Both the position numbers and the translations under genes were made by a program. The notes beneath the pieces were generated by a model. That model was not told the DNA's origin. It saw only the letters and a list, made by a program, of their open reading frames with translations, and ran no database searches. From NCBI GenBank assembly GCA_027451915.1, contig DAIDHU010000052.1, positions 1-8,438 on the forward strand: a stretch of 8,438 nucleotides of DNA, given 5' to 3'. Shown here in pieces: positions 5,327 to 8,438 of this stretch (positions are counted from its first letter, which is position 1; every line of letters begins with the position of its first letter). The DNA is from Thiomonas sp. (GTDB lineage: Bacteria; Pseudomonadota; Gammaproteobacteria; Burkholderiales; Burkholderiaceae_C).

Positions 5327-6406
5327 ATGCTGCAGGGTCGCACCACCCTATCGAAGTTCCTCATCGAGCAGTTGCGGGGGGCCGACGACCAGGCCGACCT
5401 GGCCGCGCTGCTGGTGGACGTGACGGCGGCCGTGAAGGCCATCGCCGCCATGACGGCCAAGGGAGCGCTGGGCGGCTTCCTGGGCTCCCTGGGCACGGAG
5501 AACGTGCAGGGCGAGACCCAGAAAAAGCTCGACGTGCTGTCCAACGAGGCCATGATCCAGTCCTGCGAATGGGGCGGACTGGTCGCCGGCATGGCCTCCG
5601 AGGAAGTGGACCAGCCCTACGCGCTGCCGCGCCAGTTCGAGCGCGGGGCCTACCTGCTGGTGTTCGACCCGCTGGACGGATCCTCGAACATCGACGTCAA
5701 CGTCTCGGTGGGCACCATCTTTTCCGTGCTGCGCATGAGCCGCCTGGGTGAGCCGCAGGAGGCCGATTACCTGCGCCCGGGGCTCGAGCAGGTGGCCGCC
5801 GGCTACGCCATCTACGGCCCGGCCACCATGCTCGTGCTCACCGTGGGCAAGGGCACGCATGGCTTCACCCTGGACCGCGAGATCGGCAACTTCATCCTCA
5901 CCCATCCGGACCTGCGCATCCCCGAGGACACCAGCGAATTCGCCATCAACGCCAGCAACGAGCGCTTCTGGGAGCCGCCGGTGCAGCGCTATGTCGCCGA
6001 ATGCAAGGCCGGCAAGACCGGCGACCGCGCGCGCGATTTCAACACCCGCTGGATCGCCTCGATGGTCGCCGACGTGCACCGCATCCTGATGCGCGGGGGC
6101 ATTTTCATGTACCCCCGCGACACCAAGGACCCTGTGCGCCCGGGGCGCCTGCGCCTGCTGTACGAGGCCAACCCCATCGGCATGATCGTCGAGCAGGCCG
6201 GCGGGGCCGCCTCCACCGGGCGCCAGCGCATCCTGGAGGTGCAGCCCGAATCCCTGCACCAGCGCGTGCCGGTGATGCTGGGCTCGCGCAACGAGATCGA
6301 GCGCCTGGAGCGCTACCACCGGGAATACGATAGCGGCTTGGACAAGCCCTTCGCCTCTCCGTTGTTCAAGGATCGTTCGCTGTACGGCGACGGCGTGCGC
6401 GCCTGA
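5327..6406 (+). CDS. cbbF: Class I fructose-1,6-bisphosphatase (CBB-cycle form)
   Basis: FBPase hydrolyses fructose 1,6-bisphosphate to fructose 6-phosphate with Mg2+, an irreversible step of the Calvin cycle and gluconeogenesis. The 359-residue product carries the class I signature in order: QKKLDVLSNE (65-74), the acidic metal ligands in ASEE (90-93), the active-site FDPLDGSSNID (113-123, with D114 and D117), FNTRW (238-242), and the metal/substrate segment LYEANPIGMIVEQAGG (278-293, with E280). The length is slightly longer than E. coli Fbp (about 330) and usual for proteobacterial CBB-type enzymes. It is the first gene of the operon that starts from the candidate promoter near 5006-5034. 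The symbol cbbF is chosen over fbp because of the linkage to cbbR, cbbP and cbbT. If it is the only FBPase of the genome it would serve gluconeogenesis as well. Confidence 0.96.
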   Translation: MLQGRTTLSKFLIEQLRGADDQADLAALLVDVTAAVKAIAAMTAKGALGGFLGSLGTENVQGETQKKLDVLSNEAMIQSCEWGGLVAGMASEEVDQPYALPRQFERGAYLLVFDPLDGSSNIDVNVSVGTIFSVLRMSRLGEPQEADYLRPGLEQVAAGYAIYGPATMLVLTVGKGTHGFTLDREIGNFILTHPDLRIPEDTSEFAINASNERFWEPPVQRYVAECKAGKTGDRARDFNTRWIASMVADVHRILMRGGIFMYPRDTKDPVRPGRLRLLYEANPIGMIVEQAGGAASTGRQRILEVQPESLHQRVPVMLGSRNEIERLERYHREYDSGLDKPFASPLFKDRSLYGDGVRA

Positions 6407-6446
6407 GCGCCGCGCCCCATCCCCCGGTCCCTGGTTTTTCCTGGCA

Positions 6447-6477
6447 CGGGCCGTCGCCTCGAGGCGGCGGCGGCCCG
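6447..6477 (+). other. Intercistronic hairpin between cbbF and cbbP
   Basis: Bases 6447-6458 (CGGGCCGTCGCC) pair with 6466-6477 (GGCGGCGGCCCG) over 12 positions with one G-T wobble and a seven-base loop. It lies in the 106-base gap after the cbbF stop. No T-tract follows, so a simple terminator is unlikely. An mRNA-stabilising or processing stem that sets different cbbF and cbbP levels would fit, but that is inference. Confidence 0.5.
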
Positions 6478-6512
6478 GGCTTCGTCCATCGCCTCGTCAC
6501 GAGTCTTCCGCC

Positions 6513-7388
6513 ATGTCCGCCAAGCATCCCATCATCGCGATCACCGGTTCCTCGGGAGCCGGCACGACCACCGTGATGCGCAGTTTCCAGCATATCTTCC
6601 GGCGCGAACGTATCCAGGCCCAGATCATCGAGGGAGACTCGTTTCATCGCTACAACCGCGCGGAAATGCGCGAGGAAATGAAGCGGCGAGAACAGAATGG
6701 CAGCCCGAATTTCAGCCATTTCGGCCCCGAGGCGAACCTGCTCAAGGAACTCGAAGGCGTGTTCCAGGCCTACGGCGCCACCGGCGTGGGCAAGGTGCGC
6801 AAGTACATCCACGACGACGCCGAGTCGGCCCAGTTCGGCGTGCCCCCCGGGCAGTTCACGGACTGGAAGGACATGGAGGCCGGCTCCGACCTGCTGTTCT
6901 ACGAGGGCCTGCACGGCGGCTATGCGGATGCGCGCATCGACGTGGCCAGCCAGGTGGACCTGCTGGTGGGCGTGGTGCCTATCATCAACCTGGAGTGGAT
7001 CCAGAAGCTGCACCGCGACCAGGTGCAGCGGGGCTACTCCCAGGAGGCGGTCATGGACACGATCCTGCGCCGCATGCCCGACTACGTGCACCACATCACG
7101 CCGCAGTTCTCGCGCACCCACGTGAACTTCCAGCGCGTGCCCACCGTCGACACCTCGAATCCCTTCATCGCCAAGGACATCCCCAGCCTGGACGAGAGCA
7201 TGGTCGTGATCCGATTCGCCAACCCGCGCGGAATCGATTTCCCCTACCTGCTGTCCATGCTGCACGACTCCTGGATGACCCGGCCCAATACCCTGGTCGT
7301 GCCAGGTGGCAAGATGGGCCTGGCGATGCAGCTGATCTTCACCCCCATGATCCTGCGACTGATGGACATCAAGCGCCGCGCAGGATGA
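6513..7388 (+). CDS. cbbP: Phosphoribulokinase, class I (bacterial octameric type)
   Basis: PRK phosphorylates ribulose 5-phosphate with ATP to ribulose 1,5-bisphosphate, the RuBisCO substrate, and is essentially specific to the Calvin cycle. The 291-residue product matches the Rhodobacter sphaeroides enzyme closely enough that residue numbers coincide: P-loop GSSGAGTTT at 12-20, D42/H45/R49 in EGDSFHRYNR, H100, the Walker-B-like E131 in FYEGLHGG, K165, R168 and the catalytic D169, and R173. Arg31, Arg234 and Arg257, which I recall as contacts for allosteric NADH activation in that enzyme, are also present, so NADH control is likely. The ATG at 6513 gives the standard N-terminus, although its ribosome binding site is weak. 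The gene lies 106 bases after cbbF, with a strong hairpin in that gap, and 43 bases before cbbT. It is the best single indicator of autotrophy in the window. Confidence 0.98.
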   Translation: MSAKHPIIAITGSSGAGTTTVMRSFQHIFRRERIQAQIIEGDSFHRYNRAEMREEMKRREQNGSPNFSHFGPEANLLKELEGVFQAYGATGVGKVRKYIHDDAESAQFGVPPGQFTDWKDMEAGSDLLFYEGLHGGYADARIDVASQVDLLVGVVPIINLEWIQKLHRDQVQRGYSQEAVMDTILRRMPDYVHHITPQFSRTHVNFQRVPTVDTSNPFIAKDIPSLDESMVVIRFANPRGIDFPYLLSMLHDSWMTRPNTLVVPGGKMGLAMQLIFTPMILRLMDIKRRAG

Positions 7389-7431
7389 AATGCAGGGGCC
7401 GAACCGCCCACTATCCCGCCCGAGAACCGAC

Positions 7432-8438
7432 ATGAACGCGCACTCCCAACTCTTTCCCGTCATCGACCCCCTCGAGCGTCGTCGCCTGGCCAATGCGATC
7501 CGTTTCCTGGCCATCGACGCCGTCGAGGCGGCCAAGAGCGGACACCCCGGCGCGCCGATGGGCATGGCGGACATCGCCGAGGTGCTGTGGCGCGGCCACC
7601 TGCACCACAACCCGGCCAACCCGCATTGGGCCAACCGCGACCGCTTCGTGCTGTCCAACGGCCATGCCTCCATGCTGCTGTACGCGCTGCTGCACCTGAG
7701 CGGCTACGCGCTGCCGCTGGAGGAGCTCAAGCGCTTTCGTCAGCTCCACAGCAAGACTCCGGGGCACCCGGAGGTGGGTTACACGCCGGGGGTGGAGACC
7801 ACCACGGGCCCGCTGGGCCAGGGCCTGGCCAACGCGGTGGGCATGGCGCTGGCCGAGACCCTGCTGGCGCGCGAGTTCAACCGCCCCGGGCACGACATCG
7901 TCGATCACCATACCTATGTCTTCCTGGGCGACGGCTGCCTCATGGAGGGCATCAGCCACGAGGTCTGCTCGCTGGCCGGCACCCTGCGCCTGAACAAGCT
8001 CATCGCCTACTACGACGACAATGGCATTTCCATCGACGGCCATGTCGAGCACTGGTTCGCCGACGACACGGGCAAGCGTTTCGCGGCCTACGGCTGGAAC
8101 GTGATCGGACCCGTCGACGGGCATGACCCACAGGCCGTGGAGCGCGCCACCGCCGAGGCCAAGACCAGCGACCGGCCGTCGCTGATCATCTGCACCACCA
8201 CCATCGGCTGGGGCTCGCCCAACAAGGCCGGCGGCCACGAGGTGCACGGCGCCGCGCTGGGCGCGGCCGAGGCGCAGGCCACGCGCCAGGCGCTGGGCTG
8301 GGAGTACGGCCCCTTCGAGATCCCGGCGGACATCTACCAGGCCTGGGACGGTCGCGAACGCGGCGCCAGGCTGGAGCAGGCCTGGAACCAGCGCTTCGAG
8401 TCCTACGCCAAGGCCTTCCCCGAGCTGGCCGCGGCGCT
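7432..8438 (+). CDS. cbbT: Transketolase, 3'-truncated by window edge
   Basis: Transketolase transfers two-carbon ketol units between sugar phosphates using thiamine diphosphate, and it builds pentose phosphates from fructose 6-phosphate in the Calvin cycle. The frame opens at the ATG at 7432 and runs without a stop to the window end (335 complete codons), about half of a usual 660-680-residue enzyme. All seen motifs belong to the N-terminal PP domain: AAKSGHPGAPMGMADIAEVLW near 33-53 (H38), the SNGHAS segment with H78, GPLGQGLANAVGMA, and the thiamine diphosphate signature GDG at 166-168 with Asn197 in YYDDNGISIDG (D167 and N197 as metal ligands). SPNKAGGHEVHG follows near 262-273. The start is weakly supported by a GAGAA-like ribosome binding site and strongly by family alignment. 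The Pyr and C-terminal domains are beyond the window. It is probably in one operon with cbbF and cbbP, so the cbb symbol is preferred to tktA. Confidence 0.97.
   Translation, partial: MNAHSQLFPVIDPLERRRLANAIRFLAIDAVEAAKSGHPGAPMGMADIAEVLWRGHLHHNPANPHWANRDRFVLSNGHASMLLYALLHLSGYALPLEELKRFRQLHSKTPGHPEVGYTPGVETTTGPLGQGLANAVGMALAETLLAREFNRPGHDIVDHHTYVFLGDGCLMEGISHEVCSLAGTLRLNKLIAYYDDNGISIDGHVEHWFADDTGKRFAAYGWNVIGPVDGHDPQAVERATAEAKTSDRPSLIICTTTIGWGSPNKAGGHEVHGAALGAAEAQATRQALGWEYGPFEIPADIYQAWDGRERGARLEQAWNQRFESYAKAFPELAAA

Noticed and set aside
5016..5423. A plus-strand frame through the cbbF leader (135 codons), with an internal ATG at 5172, as a possible leader peptide
   Set aside because: Its first codon lies upstream of the candidate transcription start, neither start has a ribosome binding site, it runs about 90 bases into cbbF in another frame, and there is no regulatory codon run.
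5348..7673. Long minus-strand frames (5348-6319 and 6366-7673) opposite cbbF, cbbP and cbbT
   Set aside because: They are shadows of the real plus-strand enzymes; His/Val/Gly/Gln-rich translations without motifs.
7411..8247. A 278-codon minus-strand frame opposite the transketolase gene
   Set aside because: The plus strand carries unambiguous transketolase motifs across the same bases; the minus frame has none.
1..8438. Mobile elements, tRNA or rRNA genes, CRISPR arrays, phage or defence genes
   Set aside because: No transposase, integrase, repeat-spacer pattern, cloverleaf or toxin/effector-like protein is visible; gene density and composition are uniform apart from the cbb operator.

Overview
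This is a GC-rich window (roughly 70% by eye) that reads like the chromosome of a facultatively or obligately autotrophic proteobacterium. The protein sequences and the CbbR/FBPase/PRK/transketolase order fit a betaproteobacterium, most likely of the Burkholderiales or Thiomonas/Rubrivivax type. That placement comes from recognising the families, not from a search, so it should be held loosely. I see no mobile elements, tRNA, rRNA, CRISPR array or prophage genes.

Left arm (2-3991, + strand): a tight co-directional set made of the 3' three-quarters of glnE (glutamine synthetase adenylyltransferase/deadenylase, cut by the window edge), tal (transaldolase, TalB type) and rsmE (16S rRNA m3U1498 methyltransferase). 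The gaps are only 24 bases each, so they are probably one transcript. Convergent with this set, and overlapping the 3' end of rsmE by 89 bases, is cbbR (3903-4970, - strand), the LysR-type regulator of the Calvin-Benson-Bassham (CBB) cycle.

Right arm (5327-8438, + strand): cbbF (class I fructose-1,6-bisphosphatase), cbbP (class I phosphoribulokinase) and the first half of cbbT (transketolase, cut by the window edge). Together these regenerate the RuBisCO substrate: FBPase makes fructose 6-phosphate, transketolase rearranges sugars towards pentose phosphates, and PRK makes ribulose 1,5-bisphosphate. Transaldolase on the other side of cbbR acts on the same sugar-phosphate pool but belongs to the pentose phosphate pathway. 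RuBisCO is not in the window; by analogy with known cbb operons it may lie downstream.

Between the two arms is a 356-base gene-free region (4971-5326). Its first 70 bases are AT-rich and hold a likely CbbR operator: two near-identical 11-mers 22 bases apart, a third partial copy, a TNA-N7-TNA match and a promoter-like -35/-10 pair in the position expected for LysR activation. The remaining roughly 285 bases would be an unusually long, highly structured 5' leader with mutually exclusive hairpins and two stem-plus-T5 elements. This leader is the least explained part of the window. The rest is a conventional CBB regulator/operon layout.
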